Assembly: GCF_000424185.1 (NCBI RefSeq)
Contig: NZ_AUJK01000018.1
Location: forward strand, 1-64,000
Direction of reading: 5' to 3'
Origin: Prevotella sp. AGR2160
GTDB lineage: Bacteria > Bacteroidota > Bacteroidia > Bacteroidales > Bacteroidaceae
DNA length: 64,000 nt
Both the position numbers and the translations under genes were made by a program. The notes beneath the pieces were generated by a model, which searched no databases, was not told the DNA's origin, and worked only from the letters and a program-made list of their open reading frames with translations. Below, in pieces: positions 8,847-16,911 of this stretch; position 1 is the stretch's first letter; every line of letters begins with the position of its first letter.

Positions 8847-10091
8847 ATGAACGCAAAGGAAAAAGAATATGAAGTGATGGCCCCCGTGGGATCGCGGGAA
8901 TCACTGGCCGCGGCTATCCAGGCCGGTGCCGACTCCGTCTATTTCGGAATCGGTAAACTCAACATGCGCTCCCATTCCGCCAACCATTTCTCCATCGAGG
9001 ACCTCCGTGAGATCGCGGAGACCTGCAACGAGCATGGCATCAAGACCTATCTCACTGTCAACACGATCATCTACGACGAGGACATGGCGACGATGCACGA
9101 GATCATCGACGCCGCCGTGGAGGCCGGTATCAGCGCCGTCATCGCCTCCGATGTCGCCGTGATGGTCTACTGCCGCGAGAAGGGCATGGAAGTGCACCTG
9201 TCGACGCAACTCAATATCTCCAATGTCGAGGCCCTGAAGTTCTACAGCCAGTTTGCCGATGTCAGCGTCCTCGCCCGTGAGCTGAACATGAAGCAGGTGA
9301 AGCATATCCATGAGGAGATCCTCCGCCAGCCCATCTGCGGGCCGAAGGGTGAGCCCGTGCGCATCGAGATGTTCTGCCACGGCGCCCTCTGCATGGCCGT
9401 CAGCGGCAAGTGCTACCTCTCCCTGGCCAATGCCGACCGCAGTGCCAACCGCGGCGAGTGCGTGCAGATCTGCCGCCGCTCCTATACGGTGACCGACACG
9501 GAGACGGGCAATCAACTGGAGATCGACAACAAGTATATCATGAGTCCGAAAGACCTGAAGACCGTCCGCTTCATCGACAAGATGATGGATGCCGGTGTGC
9601 GCGTCTTCAAGATCGAGGGCCGTGCCCGCGGTCCCGAATATGTCTACACCGTCGTGACGTGCTATAAGGAAGCTATCCGCAGCGTCCTCGACGGTACGTT
9701 CACGGAGGAGAAAAAGGACGAATGGGATCGCCGTCTCGCCACCGTCTTCAACCGTGGCTTCTGGGACGGCTACTACCAGGGACAGACCCTCGGGGAGTGG
9801 AACAAGAACTACGGCAGCAATGCCACGGAGCGGAAGGTCCTCATCGGTAAGGTGACGAAATTCTTCAGCCGCCTCTCCGTCGGTGAGATCGCCGTGGAGG
9901 CCACGACGTTCCGCAAGGGCGACCGACTGCTCATCACCGGACCTACCACGGGCGTGATGTATATCACGGCATCGGAGATCCACGACGACAACGGACCCAT
10001 TGAGGAAGCACAACAGAAAACACGCGTCTCCGTACCTGTCACGGGAAAGGTGAGACCGAACGATAAAGTATTCAAAATAGAAAAGGTATGA
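8847..10091 (+). CDS. U32 family protein (TrhP/RlhA-like RNA hydroxylase)
   Basis: A 414-residue cytoplasmic protein. It opens with the U32 signature EVMAPVGSRESLAAAIQAG and carries the cysteine set C177, C182, C189, C205 and C209 (FCHGALC, SGKC, GECVQIC) expected to hold an iron-sulfur cluster. Known members TrhP and RlhA use prephenate to hydroxylate U34 of tRNAs or C2501 of 23S rRNA. Length is closer to TrhP (about 450) than RlhA (about 650). ATG 8847 was chosen over 8832 because the latter sits upstream of the -7 box. Its stop overlaps the sufE start (ATGA), so the two are translationally coupled, fitting a cluster-dependent enzyme. Confidence 0.85.
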   Translation: MNAKEKEYEVMAPVGSRESLAAAIQAGADSVYFGIGKLNMRSHSANHFSIEDLREIAETCNEHGIKTYLTVNTIIYDEDMATMHEIIDAAVEAGISAVIASDVAVMVYCREKGMEVHLSTQLNISNVEALKFYSQFADVSVLARELNMKQVKHIHEEILRQPICGPKGEPVRIEMFCHGALCMAVSGKCYLSLANADRSANRGECVQICRRSYTVTDTETGNQLEIDNKYIMSPKDLKTVRFIDKMMDAGVRVFKIEGRARGPEYVYTVVTCYKEAIRSVLDGTFTEEKKDEWDRRLATVFNRGFWDGYYQGQTLGEWNKNYGSNATERKVLIGKVTKFFSRLSVGEIAVEATTFRKGDRLLITGPTTGVMYITASEIHDDNGPIEEAQQKTRVSVPVTGKVRPNDKVFKIEKV

Positions 10092-10513
10092 CAATCAACG
10101 AAGCACAGGATGAGGTTGTAGAGGAGTTCAGCGACCTCACCGACTGGATGGATAAATATCAGATGCTCATCGATCTGGGCAATGAGCTCGAGCCCCTCGA
10201 TGACAAATACAAGACCGACAGCAACCTCATCGACGGCTGTCAGAGCCGTGTGTGGCTGCAGTGTGACCTGAAGGACGGAAAACTCGTCTTCACGGCCGAC
10301 AGCGACGCCCTCATCGTCAAGGGCATCATCGCCCTGCTCATCCGTGTCCTCAGTGGTCATACGCCACAGGAGATCCGTGATGCCGACCTCTATTTCATCG
10401 ATAAGATCGGGCTCCACGAGCACCTCAGTCCCACGCGCTCCAATGGTCTCCTGGCCATGGTGAAGCAGATCAAGGCCTATGCCCTGGCCTACAGCATGAA
10501 AGAAGATGCGTAA
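10088..10513 (+). CDS. sufE: SufE family cysteine-desulfurase partner
   Basis: A 141-residue cytoplasmic protein that accepts sulfane sulfur from the SufS desulfurase for Fe-S cluster assembly. The acceptor cysteine is C51 in LIDGCQSRVWL, the same position as in E. coli SufE. The fold-typical SGHTPQEI follows. It overlaps the upstream U32 gene by 4 nt and the downstream methyltransferase by 8 nt, so all three form a tight operon. It is separated from the rest of the suf genes, which are not in this window. Confidence 0.93.
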   Translation: MTINEAQDEVVEEFSDLTDWMDKYQMLIDLGNELEPLDDKYKTDSNLIDGCQSRVWLQCDLKDGKLVFTADSDALIVKGIIALLIRVLSGHTPQEIRDADLYFIDKIGLHEHLSPTRSNGLLAMVKQIKAYALAYSMKEDA

Positions 10514-11036
10514 GCTCAAGACCATAGAGATGCACCGGTTGTCGGTGGAGGCGTTCAAGGAGGCGGAGAAGCTGCCCCTGGTCGTCGTCCTCGACAACGT
10601 AAGGTCACTATATAATGTCGGCAGCGTCTTCCGCAGCAGCGACGCCTTCCGTGTGGAGGCCATCTACCTCTGCGGCATCACGGCCTGTCCGCCACATCCC
10701 GAGATCCACAAGACAGCCCTCGGCGGTGAGGACAGTGTCGACTGGAAATACTTCAAGGACACCGCCGATGCCGTCCGTGAGCTCCACAACAACGGCTATT
10801 TCGTATACAGTATCGAACAGGTGGAGGGGTCAACGAAGCTGCAGGACCTCACCGTGGACCCCTCGCGCCGCTATGCCGTGATCTTCGGCAATGAGGTGAA
10901 GGGCGTGCGACAGGATATCGTCGACAGCAGTGACGGCTGCCTCGAGATCCCCCAGTTCGGCACGAAGCACAGCCTCAATGTCAGCGTCACCGCCGGCATC
11001 GTCACGTGGGAGTTCGCGAAAAAGCTCCGCTTGTAG
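10506..11036 (+). CDS. SpoU/TrmH family RNA 2'-O-methyltransferase
   Basis: A 176-residue SAM-dependent methyltransferase of the SPOUT class. Motif 1 is LDNVRSLYNVGSVFRSSDAF (about residues 29-48), motif 2 YAVIFGNEVKGV (about 125-136) and motif 3 IPQFGTKHSLNVSVTAGI. It lacks an extra RNA-binding domain, so it is a minimal TrmH/TrmL-like enzyme; the target RNA position is not predictable. It overlaps sufE by 8 nt and ends the three-gene operon, and a repeat cluster begins at its stop. Confidence 0.9.
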   Translation: MRKLKTIEMHRLSVEAFKEAEKLPLVVVLDNVRSLYNVGSVFRSSDAFRVEAIYLCGITACPPHPEIHKTALGGEDSVDWKYFKDTADAVRELHNNGYFVYSIEQVEGSTKLQDLTVDPSRRYAVIFGNEVKGVRQDIVDSSDGCLEIPQFGTKHSLNVSVTAGIVTWEFAKKLRL

Positions 11037-11213
11037 GGACATGATTCATCATGTTCCGCCCGTCTAAAACCCAATGTCGAATGGCCTGCCGTTGAGCTTG
11101 TGCTTTGCAAGCACAAGGTAGCGCAAATGCCCTATATGCTCCTGCCGCAACATGGCGGCCACCTACAATAGGCTCGATGAATTTTACTTTTTTAATTTTT
11201 TACTTTTTTACTT
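11037..11213. repeat. Composite intergenic repeat cluster (families D, E, C, F)
   Basis: The whole gap between convergent genes is repeat-derived. A D palindrome (GACATGATTCATCATGTTCC) is at about 11037-11058. The E element at about 11078-11130 contains GCTTGTGCTTTGCAAGCACA. A C half (AACATGGCGGCCACCTAC) is at about 11149-11166, and the F tract TTTACTTTTTTAATTTTTTA runs to the end of the hemolysin III gene. Confidence 0.65.
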
Positions 11214-11873
11214 TTAAAAGAGGTACTTCATGAGAATATCCCACACGGCGACGATATGGCAGATAGACCCGGCGAGGACGAAGAAATGGAATACCGTGTG
11301 CATGTATTTCCGCTTGTGAAGGGTATAGAACAGCGCTCCCGTGAGATAACAGACGCCCTCGGCGATGATCCAGATGATAGCCCCCATGGAGACGGCATCG
11401 ATCAACGGCTTGAAGGCCACGAGGACACTCAGACCCATGCCACAGTAAACGAGCGTCTCCACATTACTGTGTTTCTTCAACTTATGGAAACTCGTGATCG
11501 TCCCGATGATGGCGCAGAGCCATACGAAGCAGAAGAGCGTCCAGCCCCAATAGCCCTGGTCACGCAGGGCGATGAGCGTGATCGGTGAGTAGGAGCCCGC
11601 GATATGCCAGTAGATAGCCGCATGGTCCCATTTCCGCAGCCGCTCCTTCCACGGCGACCAGGCCGAGAGGGCATGATACCAGGTGGAGGCGATATAACTC
11701 ATCAGCATGCCGAAGAGATAGAGGATCACGCCCGCCGTGGCCCATCCGTTACCGTAAGAGAAACAGAGATAGAGGAAGATGGCGCCGAAGACGACACCGA
11801 GCAGGATGCCGCCGGCATGGCTCCAGGAGTTCCACAGCTCCTCCTTATGGGAATAGAATATCTTTAATTTCAT
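11214..11873 (-). CDS. Hemolysin III / PAQR family membrane protein
   Basis: A 219-residue integral membrane protein with about seven hydrophobic helices. It matches the bacterial hemolysin III (YqfA/TrhA) branch of the PAQR family. The conserved SHAGG near residue 18, S-x-x-YHA near 65 and the C-terminal H-x(3)-VLAGSxCHxxAV (about 195-212) hold the metal-coordinating histidines of this fold. The physiological role is unsettled; family members are linked to membrane-fluidity homeostasis, and direct hemolysis is doubtful. It stands alone and is convergent with the methyltransferase operon. Confidence 0.88.
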   Translation of the reverse strand: MKLKIFYSHKEELWNSWSHAGGILLGVVFGAIFLYLCFSYGNGWATAGVILYLFGMLMSYIASTWYHALSAWSPWKERLRKWDHAAIYWHIAGSYSPITLIALRDQGYWGWTLFCFVWLCAIIGTITSFHKLKKHSNVETLVYCGMGLSVLVAFKPLIDAVSMGAIIWIIAEGVCYLTGALFYTLHKRKYMHTVFHFFVLAGSICHIVAVWDILMKYLF

Positions 11874-11897
11874 AACCTCAGTTTTTTTTCAGTTTTC

Positions 11898-12013
11898 CCC
11901 GTTGCAGGGGCCGTCCCTTGTGGCGGCCCGTCGGCGTTTACGCCGATTCGCAATGCGAATATGGAATGCCGTTCCGGCATCGGGCCGCCACAAGGGACGG
12001 CCCCTGCAACGGG
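11898..12013. repeat. Family A palindromic element, full copy A1
   Basis: Two perfectly complementary 33-nt arms (11898-11930 and 11981-12013) flank a 50-nt spacer. The arms contain GGCCGTCCCTTGTGGCGGCC and its complement. The spacer holds smaller hairpins (TCGGCG/CGCCGA and ATGCCG/CGGCAT). There is no coding capacity. Confidence 0.9.
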
Positions 12014-12115
12014 ATCATTGCCCCGCCTTTCCATGTGCAAATATAGCGAAAAAACCGCAAGGACAATGCATAATTATTTTTTTATCGTCTGAAAAACCGC
12101 ATTTTTTGTATTTTT

Positions 12116-12147
12116 TTTGCCTTTTAGCAAATAATTATTTATCTTTG
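12116..12147 (+). promoter_or_regulatory. Promoter for CoA transferase
   Basis: TTTG at 12116-12119, 20 nt, TATCTTTG at 12140-12147, 24 nt before the ATG. Confidence 0.8.
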
Positions 12148-12171
12148 CGCAAATAAAAATACAACTAAACT

Positions 12172-13680
12172 ATGGCGTACACAAGAATAACGGCTGCCGA
12201 AGGGGCAGCGATGATCAACGACGGTGACTATATCGCCCTGGGCGGCTTCACGCCCAACGGCGTGCCCAAGGCCGTCTTCCGTGAACTCTCCAAACGGGCC
12301 ATCCGCGAGCATGAGGCGGGGAAACCCTTCCAGGTGGGCATCCTCACCGGGGCCTCCTCCTTGCAGAGCGTCGAGGGCGACATGGCCAACGCCCATGCCA
12401 TCAAGTTCCGCGCGCCCTTCTCCACCAATAAGGACTTCCGTACCCATACAAACCTCGGGGAGATCGACTATGAGGACATGCACCTCGGACACATGGCCGA
12501 GCGGCTGCGCCACGGCTTCTACGGCACCGTAGACTGGGCCATCATCGAAGTCAGCAGCATCGAGGAGAATGATGATGTCTGCAAGGCCTGTCTGACGAGT
12601 GCCGGCGGTATCGCCACGACCATCGCCCATTTGGCCAAGCGTGTCATCCTTGAGTTCAACCATTTCCACTCCCCCGTAGCACGCCTCCTCCACGACTGCT
12701 ATGAGCCCGGGGAGTGCGGCTTCGCCCGTCAGCCGATCCCCATCATCCACGTCAACGACAAGGTCGGCAACGACTATATAGAGATCGACGCGAAGAAGAT
12801 CGTCGGTGTCGTCGATTGTAATATCCCTGAGGAGGCCCGTGCCTTCAAGGCCCTCACGCCCGAGACGACACAGATCGGCTACAACGTTGCCGAGTTCCTC
12901 GTCGCCGAGCGTGACACCGGACGTATCCCGCCGCAGTTCCTGCCGCTGCAGAGCGGTGTCGGCGCCACGGGCAATGCCGTCCTCCAGGCCCTCGGACAGG
13001 ACCCGAAAATCCCGCATTTCGAGGTCTACTCGGAGGTGGTACAGGATGCTGCCATCGACCTCATGGAGAAGGGCATCATCACCAACGCCTCCGCCACGGC
13101 GATGACGGTCACCAACGAGTGCCTGCAGCGCGTCTACGACAATATCCGCTATTTCAAACAGCACCTGACGATCCGCCAGAGTGAGATTGCTAACTCACCC
13201 GAAGTCATCCGCCGCCTCGGCGTCATCGCCCTCAACACGCCCCTGGAGTGCGATATCTACGGCAACGAGAACAGCAGTCATATCTGCGGCTCCAAGCTCA
13301 TGAACGGCATCGGCGGCAGCTGCGACTACGAGCGCAACGGTTATATCTCCATCTTCACCACACCGTCGACGGCCAAGGACGGGAAAATCTCGAGCATCGT
13401 CCCGATGTGCTGTCATGTCGACAGTACGGAGCATGATGTCGACGTCATCGTCACCGAACAGGGTGTCGCCGACCTCCGTGGCAAAGGTCCCGTGCGCCGT
13501 GCCCATGAGATCATCGAGCACTGTGCCCATCCCGACTACCGCCCCCTGCTCCGAGACTATCTCAACCACATCGCCCCCATCGGCCATGAGCCGCAGAGCA
13601 TGCGCGCCGCCCTAGCCTTCCACGACACCCTCCTCCGCAAGGGTGACATGCGCCTCACCGACTTCGCCGAATACATTTAG
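12172..13680 (+). CDS. Acetyl-CoA hydrolase/transferase family (acetate/succinate CoA-transferase)
   Basis: A 502-residue class I CoA transferase of the cat1/Ach1/AarC group. It interconverts acyl-CoA and acetate or succinate and is used in Bacteroidota fermentation to recover acetyl-CoA energy and make succinate or propionate. GGFTPNGVPKAV lies near the N-terminus and the CoA-binding glycine stretch SGVGATGNAV near 262. E288 in VYSEVVQD fits the catalytic glutamate that forms the glutamyl-CoA intermediate. VTEQGVADLRGKGP near 425 is also family-typical. Monocistronic, with a strong promoter 24 nt upstream. The acceptor is not certain from sequence. Confidence 0.9.
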   Translation: MAYTRITAAEGAAMINDGDYIALGGFTPNGVPKAVFRELSKRAIREHEAGKPFQVGILTGASSLQSVEGDMANAHAIKFRAPFSTNKDFRTHTNLGEIDYEDMHLGHMAERLRHGFYGTVDWAIIEVSSIEENDDVCKACLTSAGGIATTIAHLAKRVILEFNHFHSPVARLLHDCYEPGECGFARQPIPIIHVNDKVGNDYIEIDAKKIVGVVDCNIPEEARAFKALTPETTQIGYNVAEFLVAERDTGRIPPQFLPLQSGVGATGNAVLQALGQDPKIPHFEVYSEVVQDAAIDLMEKGIITNASATAMTVTNECLQRVYDNIRYFKQHLTIRQSEIANSPEVIRRLGVIALNTPLECDIYGNENSSHICGSKLMNGIGGSCDYERNGYISIFTTPSTAKDGKISSIVPMCCHVDSTEHDVDVIVTEQGVADLRGKGPVRRAHEIIEHCAHPDYRPLLRDYLNHIAPIGHEPQSMRAALAFHDTLLRKGDMRLTDFAEYI

Positions 13681-13688
13681 ATCCCTCT

Positions 13689-13725
13689 GGTAGGTGGCCG
13701 CCATGTTGCGGCCACGCACCCTACG
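13689..13725. repeat. Family C palindrome
   Basis: GTAGGTGGCCGCCATGTTGC followed by GGCCAC and CCTAC forms an inverted repeat. Other copies lie at 33373-33404 and 42245-42276, with a half copy at 11149-11166. Confidence 0.65.
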
Positions 13726-13834
13726 TTGGCAGAAAATGTTTTTATCTTGTTTTTATAGGTTTTCTTCTTAAAAAAACACGGCCACGGTTTTATTTGGGTT
13801 TTATATGGTTTTTGTTAGCAGTAAATAAACCAAC

Positions 13835-13866
13835 AAATCCCCACCTGCCTAAACAGATGGGGATTT
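13835..13866. terminator. Bidirectional terminator between CoA transferase and metG
   Basis: AAATCCCCACCTG pairs with CAGATGGGGATTT (12 of 13 positions) across a 6-nt loop. It lies between two convergent genes with A/T-rich flanks on both sides. Confidence 0.65.
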
Positions 13867-13890
13867 ATATTATCTATTGTATAAAAAACT

Positions 13891-15951
13891 TTATCCCACG
13901 ATACTTCCCGGCTTGACCTTGTCGAGGGTGGAGGTGACGTGGAGGCTGCCATCGGCGTCTACGGCGCTGAGGATCATGCCCTGGCTCTCGATGCCCATCA
14001 TCTTGCGCGGCGCGAAGTTGGCCACGAAGAGGACATCCTTGCCCACGAGCTGCTCGGGCTCATAGTAGGCGGCGATACCCGAGAGAATCGTACGGTCCTC
14101 GCCCGTGCCGTCGTCGATGAGGAACTGCAGCAGCTTCTTGCTCTTCTTCACCTTCTTGCACTCCTTGATATGTCCCACGCGGATGTCGAGCTTCTCGAAG
14201 TCCTCGAAGGGCACGGTAGCCTTCACGGGCTGCGGCTTGTAGTTGGCGAGCTCATTGGCCTTCTTCGTGTCGGCGAGCTTCTTGAGCTGGGCGTCGATGA
14301 CGTCGTCCTCAATCTTCTCGAAGAGGAGCTGCGGCTCGGCGAGCTGATGACCGGCCTCGAGGAGGTCCGTGCGGCCAAGCTCCGTCCAGTCGAACTGCTC
14401 CATATTGATCATCTTGCGCAGTTTCTCGGAACTGAAGGGGAGGAAGGGCTCAAAGGCGATGGCGAGGTTGGCGACGAGCTGCAGGGAGATGTTCAGGATC
14501 GTCTCCACACGCTTCGGATCGGTCTTCCATACCTTCCACGGCTCACACTCCGTGATATACTTGTTGCCGATGCGGGCGAGGTTCATGGCCTCCTTCTGAG
14601 CCTCACGGAACTTGAAGTTGTCGAGATAGTTCTCCATCTGTGCCTTCACGTCCTTGAACTCCTCAATGGCCTTGCGGTCGACGTCCTGCAATTCTCCGCA
14701 GGCGGGCACCACCCCACCCCAGTATTTCTTCGTGAGCTGAAGGGCACGGTTGACGAAGTTGCCGTAGATGGCGACGAGCTCGGAGTTGTTGCGCTCCTGG
14801 AAGTCCTTCCACGTGAAGTTGTTGTCCTTCGTCTCCGGGGCGTTGGCCGTGAGGACATAGCGCAGCACGTCCTGCTTGCCGGGGAAGTCACGGAGATACT
14901 CGTCGAGCCATACGGCCCAGTTGCGTGACGTGGAGATCTTGTCGTTTTCGAGGTTCAAGAACTCGTTGGCCGGCACATTGTCGGGGAGGATATAGCCGCC
15001 GTGGGCTTTCAGCATGACGGGGAAGATGAGGCAGTGGAACACGATGTTGTCCTTGCCGATGAAGTGGACGAGGCGCGTCTCGGGGTCCTTCCACCACTTC
15101 TCCCAGTTGCCGAACTTCTCGGGCTCCTTCTCGCAGAGCTCCACGGTGTTGGAGATATAGCCGATGGGGGCGTCAAACCACACATAGAGGACCTTGCCGT
15201 CGGCACCGGGGACGGGGACGGGGATACCCCAGTCGAGGTCACGCGTCATGGCGCGCGGCTGCAGGTCCATGTCGAGCCAGCTCTTGCACTGTCCGTAGAC
15301 ATTCGGGCGCCACTCCTTATGGCCCTCGAGGATCCACTTCTTCAGCCAGTCCTGGTATTCGTTGAGCGGCAGGTACCAGTTCTTCGTCTTCTTGATGACG
15401 GGCTTCGAGCCGCTGATGGTGGAATGGGGATTGATAAGCTCCATCGGGCTGAGGTCGCTGCCGCATTTCTCGCACTGGTCGCCATAGGCGTGGGGGTTGT
15501 GGCAGTGGGGACACTCACCCATGATATAACGGTCGGCGAGGAACTGGTGGGCCTCCTCGTCGTAATACTGCTCCGTCTCTTTCTCAATGAGCTTGCCGTC
15601 GTCATAGAGTTTCTTGAAGAAGTCGGAGGCAAACTTGTTGTGGATCTTCGAGGTCGTACGACTGTAGATATCGAAGGAGATACCGAACTCCTTGAAAGAG
15701 TCCTTGATGATCTTATGATAGCGGTCGCAGACATCCTGCGGGGTGATACCCTCTTTCTTGGCACGGATGGTGATAGGCACGCCGTGCTCGTCACTGCCGC
15801 CGATAAACACCACGTCCTCCTTCTTCAGGCGCAGGTAGCGCACGTAGATGTCAGCGGGGACATAGACACCGGCAAGATGCCCGATATGCACGCCGCCGTT
15901 GGCATAGGGAAGGGCTGCCGTGACCGTCGTTCTTTTGAATTTCTTATCCAT
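13891..15951 (-). CDS. metG: Methionyl-tRNA synthetase
   Basis: A 686-residue class I synthetase charging tRNA-Met. It has the N-terminal Rossmann core with the HIGH-type motif in [16 protein letters not shown]. The zinc knuckles [18 protein letters not shown] lie near 146-163, and a KMSKS-type loop reads DKISTSRNW near 337. An OB-fold tRNA-binding domain (about 580-686, [17 protein letters not shown]) is the C-terminal dimerisation module of longer MetG proteins. A -7 box lies 29 nt upstream on the minus strand. Divergent from the rubredoxin gene. Confidence 0.97.
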   Translation of the reverse strand: MDKKFKRTTVTAALPYANGGVHIGHLAGVYVPADIYVRYLRLKKEDVVFIGGSDEHGVPITIRAKKEGITPQDVCDRYHKIIKDSFKEFGISFDIYSRTTSKIHNKFASDFFKKLYDDGKLIEKETEQYYDEEAHQFLADRYIMGECPHCHNPHAYGDQCEKCGSDLSPMELINPHSTISGSKPVIKKTKNWYLPLNEYQDWLKKWILEGHKEWRPNVYGQCKSWLDMDLQPRAMTRDLDWGIPVPVPGADGKVLYVWFDAPIGYISNTVELCEKEPEKFGNWEKWWKDPETRLVHFIGKDNIVFHCLIFPVMLKAHGGYILPDNVPANEFLNLENDKISTSRNWAVWLDEYLRDFPGKQDVLRYVLTANAPETKDNNFTWKDFQERNNSELVAIYGNFVNRALQLTKKYWGGVVPACGELQDVDRKAIEEFKDVKAQMENYLDNFKFREAQKEAMNLARIGNKYITECEPWKVWKTDPKRVETILNISLQLVANLAIAFEPFLPFSSEKLRKMINMEQFDWTELGRTDLLEAGHQLAEPQLLFEKIEDDVIDAQLKKLADTKKANELANYKPQPVKATVPFEDFEKLDIRVGHIKECKKVKKSKKLLQFLIDDGTGEDRTILSGIAAYYEPEQLVGKDVLFVANFAPRKMMGIESQGMILSAVDADGSLHVTSTLDKVKPGSIVG

Positions 15952-15979
15952 ATATATTGTACAATATTTTTTCAGTGTG

Positions 15980-15987
15980 CAAATTTA
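15980..15987 (-). promoter_or_regulatory. -7 box for metG
   Basis: TAAATTTG on the minus strand, 28 nt before the metG ATG; no clear -33 TTG. Confidence 0.55.
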
Positions 15988-16007
15988 CAAAATATTTTCC
16001 AATTATA

Positions 16008-16039
16008 TTTGTCTGATTTAAAGAAAAGCATTATCTTTG
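16008..16039 (+). promoter_or_regulatory. Promoter for rubredoxin
   Basis: TTTG at 16008-16011, 20 nt, TATCTTTG at 16032-16039. Confidence 0.8.
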
Positions 16040-16086
16040 CTCACGATATAACAATATTGTCTCACCCTTAAACAAAATCGAACAAG

Positions 16087-16251
16087 ATGAAAAAGTATGT
16101 ATGCAAAGTATGTGGCTGGGTCTATGACCCTGCAGTAGGCGATCCCGATAATGGCATTGAACCCGGAACGGCCTTCGAGGACCTCCCCGATGATTTCACC
16201 TGCCCACTCTGTGGCGTCGGCAAGGATGACTTCGAGCCCGTGGAGGAATAG
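16087..16251 (+). CDS. Rubredoxin
   Basis: A complete 54-residue rubredoxin, easily missed because of its size. A single iron is held by C6-x2-C9 ([10 protein letters not shown]) and C39-x2-C42 ([12 protein letters not shown]), the classic spacing. It is a cytoplasmic one-electron carrier, in anaerobes usually serving rubrerythrin or superoxide-reductase-type detoxification. Neither partner is in the window. It has its own full promoter and is monocistronic. A family A repeat begins 7 nt after the stop. Confidence 0.96.
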   Translation: MKKYVCKVCGWVYDPAVGDPDNGIEPGTAFEDLPDDFTCPLCGVGKDDFEPVEE

Positions 16252-16258
16252 AATCCGA

Positions 16259-16375
16259 TTGCAGGGGCCGTCCCTTGTGGCGGCCCGTCGGCGGAACGCC
16301 GAATCGAACCGAGGACGACCCCCATATGGAAATGCCGTTCCGGCATCGGGCCGTCCCTTGTGGCGGCCCCTGCAA
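16259..16375. repeat. Family A element A2 with inverted right-arm core
   Basis: Left arm at 16259-16287 and right arm at 16347-16375. The outer TTGCAGG/CCTGCAA ends are complementary. The 20-nt core GGCCGTCCCTTGTGGCGGCC is in the same orientation in both arms instead of being inverted. Confidence 0.85.
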
Positions 16376-16448
16376 ATATCACGCAAACGTTTACGTTTAA
16401 TTTCATGAAAAACAAGAATTTTCGGAATTTCCATTCCGATTTTTTTTG

Positions 16449-16514
16449 TATCTTTGACCACGAGAAATTTTGCCCAAACAATATGTGGGGAACATGGTCA
16501 ATCATGTCCCTACA
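16449..16514 (+). promoter_or_regulatory. -7 box and leader with family D palindrome
   Basis: TATCTTTG at 16449-16456 lies 99 nt before the 117-residue secreted protein. The leader contains a D palindrome (GAACATGGTCAATCATGTCC, about 16488-16508), so the repeat would be transcribed in the 5' UTR. No -33 TTG is evident. Confidence 0.5.
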
Positions 16515-16555
16515 AACCAAAAACCATTCAACAAAAATATCAATAAAACAAAGAC

Positions 16556-16909
16556 ATGAACAAACTAACTCTTCTAATTCTCTTTGCCCTGACAGCCACA
16601 GCGGCTGCTGCCAGCGAAAAAAAACAGACTGTGATCCTTGACGGTCAGACCCAGACAAAAGAAGTGGAAAACCTCTCTTTCGATGGGGATGAGGTAACCA
16701 TCACCTTCCGTGACAACTCTTCCACCGTCACCGACTTGGAAAACTTCTCCATCCTCTTCTCCTCAACGACAACAGCCATCCGTACCGTTACGACGATTGA
16801 TCAGGGAGACGACAAGGATGTCTTCTATGATCTCCGCGGCATGCGCACGCCCCATCCGCAAAAGGGAATTTACATTATCAACGGAAAGAAAATCTCTAAA
16901 AATAAATAG
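16556..16909 (+). CDS. Small secreted protein with Prevotella-type tail
   Basis: 117 residues: signal peptide (about 1-19), a short beta-rich module with GDEVTITFRDNSSTVTDLEN, and the tail FYDLRGMRTPHPQKGIYIIN. That tail also terminates the M6 protease here and many Prevotella exported enzymes. No catalytic domain is present, so this protein is essentially the C-terminal module of such enzymes standing alone. The pectate lyase starts 2 nt after its stop, so the two are cotranscribed and probably coupled. It may be a cell-surface or carbohydrate-associated partner of the lyase, or a remnant; neither can be decided from sequence. Confidence 0.75.
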   Translation: MNKLTLLILFALTATAAAASEKKQTVILDGQTQTKEVENLSFDGDEVTITFRDNSSTVTDLENFSILFSSTTTAIRTVTTIDQGDDKDVFYDLRGMRTPHPQKGIYIINGKKISKNK

Positions 16910-16911
16910 CC

